This document shows, one piece after another, positions 63,922-64,000 of a stretch of DNA of 64,000 bases. The stretch comes from Gordonia paraffinivorans NBRC 108238 (GTDB lineage Bacteria; Actinomycetota; Actinomycetes; Mycobacteriales; Mycobacteriaceae). Location: the NCBI RefSeq assembly GCF_000344155.1, contig NZ_BAOQ01000028.1, positions 29,689 to 93,688 on the forward strand. The letters are read 5' to 3'. Position 1 is the stretch's first letter; each line of letters opens with the position of its first letter. Under the pieces are notes generated by a model, which was not told the origin of the DNA, made no database searches, and saw only the letters and a program-made list of their open reading frames with translations. The translations under genes and the position numbers were made by a program.

Positions 63922-64000
63922 CCCGGAACGTTAGGTACAGAGTTCGGCGAGTCGACGTGACATAGGGAAGACCTCCGAGTGAGGTGTGGAGCTGTCTAAG
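63922..64000. other. Sequence of different character after truncated acr3, possible mobile-element end
   Basis: After the early stop the sequence (starting CCCGGAACGTTAGGTACAG and including a short GGAAGACCTCCGAG segment) no longer encodes Acr3. Its abrupt junction suggests an inserted element, but the window ends before a transposase could be seen. Confidence 0.35.

Overview
The window is about 68% GC or higher, densely coded, and reads as chromosome from a mycolic-acid-containing actinomycete (order Mycobacteriales). Gordonia is my best guess, but the genus cannot be proven from the sequence. The reasons are a nuo operon in mycobacterial order with mycobacterial-type protein sequences, an antigen-85-like mycolyltransferase, an MmpS-like protein, a mycobacterial-type penicillin-binding lipoprotein, a HisC2/Pat-type aminotransferase, and many leaderless genes in which a TANNNT -10 box ends 6-7 nt before the start codon. 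Nothing looks like a prophage or a CRISPR array.

Layout. (1) 1-12.6 kb: respiratory complex I genes nuoE(partial)-F-G-H-I-J-K-L-M-N. The start codons mostly overlap the preceding stop codons, and NuoE and NuoF are read as one uninterrupted frame. (2) 12.8-25.3 kb: a mixed housekeeping and stress region with a penicillin-binding lipoprotein, tRNA-Asp, a frameshifted NUDIX gene, an amphi-Trp protein, a frameshifted DUF5995-like secreted protein, a NERD-UvrD helicase, a PASTA-like lipoprotein, a universal stress protein, an OsmC-like protein, an HNH nuclease, a short DUF1275 protein, a GNAT enzyme and two proteins of unknown function. (3) 25.4-40.7 kb: the accessory highlight. It is a catabolic locus with a Baeyer-Villiger-type monooxygenase, four short-chain dehydrogenases, an alpha/beta hydrolase, two glutamine-synthetase-like ligases, a DUF1116 (AllG/YlbE-like) protein, a cysteine-rich orphan, a glutaminase, an amino-acid/amine permease, a gamma-glutamyl hydrolase of the PuuD type and a GntR/FadR regulator. 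Five copies of a shared operator-like motif lie in its promoters.

(4) 40.7-49.8 kb: tRNA-Ser(CGA), a CsbD protein, a 20-residue-repeat protein, TadA with its actinobacterial partner, prephenate dehydrogenase, a glycolipid-binding-domain protein, an MmpS-like protein, a Na+/H+ antiporter, a HelD-type ATPase, tRNA-Arg(ACG) and tRNA-Ser(GCT). (5) 49.8-64 kb: an aromatic/histidinol-phosphate aminotransferase, a mycolyltransferase, a thioesterase, a coiled-coil protein paralogous to the one at 23-24 kb, a CorA-like transporter, an ABC exporter pair, an HxlR regulator divergent from a methyltransferase, an MFS drug transporter, exonuclease III, an SGNH hydrolase, and an arsR-acr3 pair. The transporter gene acr3 is frameshifted and loses its 3' end just before the window stops, possibly at a mobile-element junction.

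How the genes work together. In the catabolic locus I infer that the permease imports an amine or amide and that the GS-like ligases gamma-glutamylate it. SDRs, the monooxygenase and the hydrolase would then oxidise and open the carbon skeleton. The PuuD-type hydrolase and the glutaminase would recycle the glutamyl group, and the GntR protein would control the set. The substrate is unknown. Three genes (NUDIX, DUF5995-like, acr3) each carry a single-base frameshift inside an otherwise well-kept reading frame, which may be assembly error rather than real decay.
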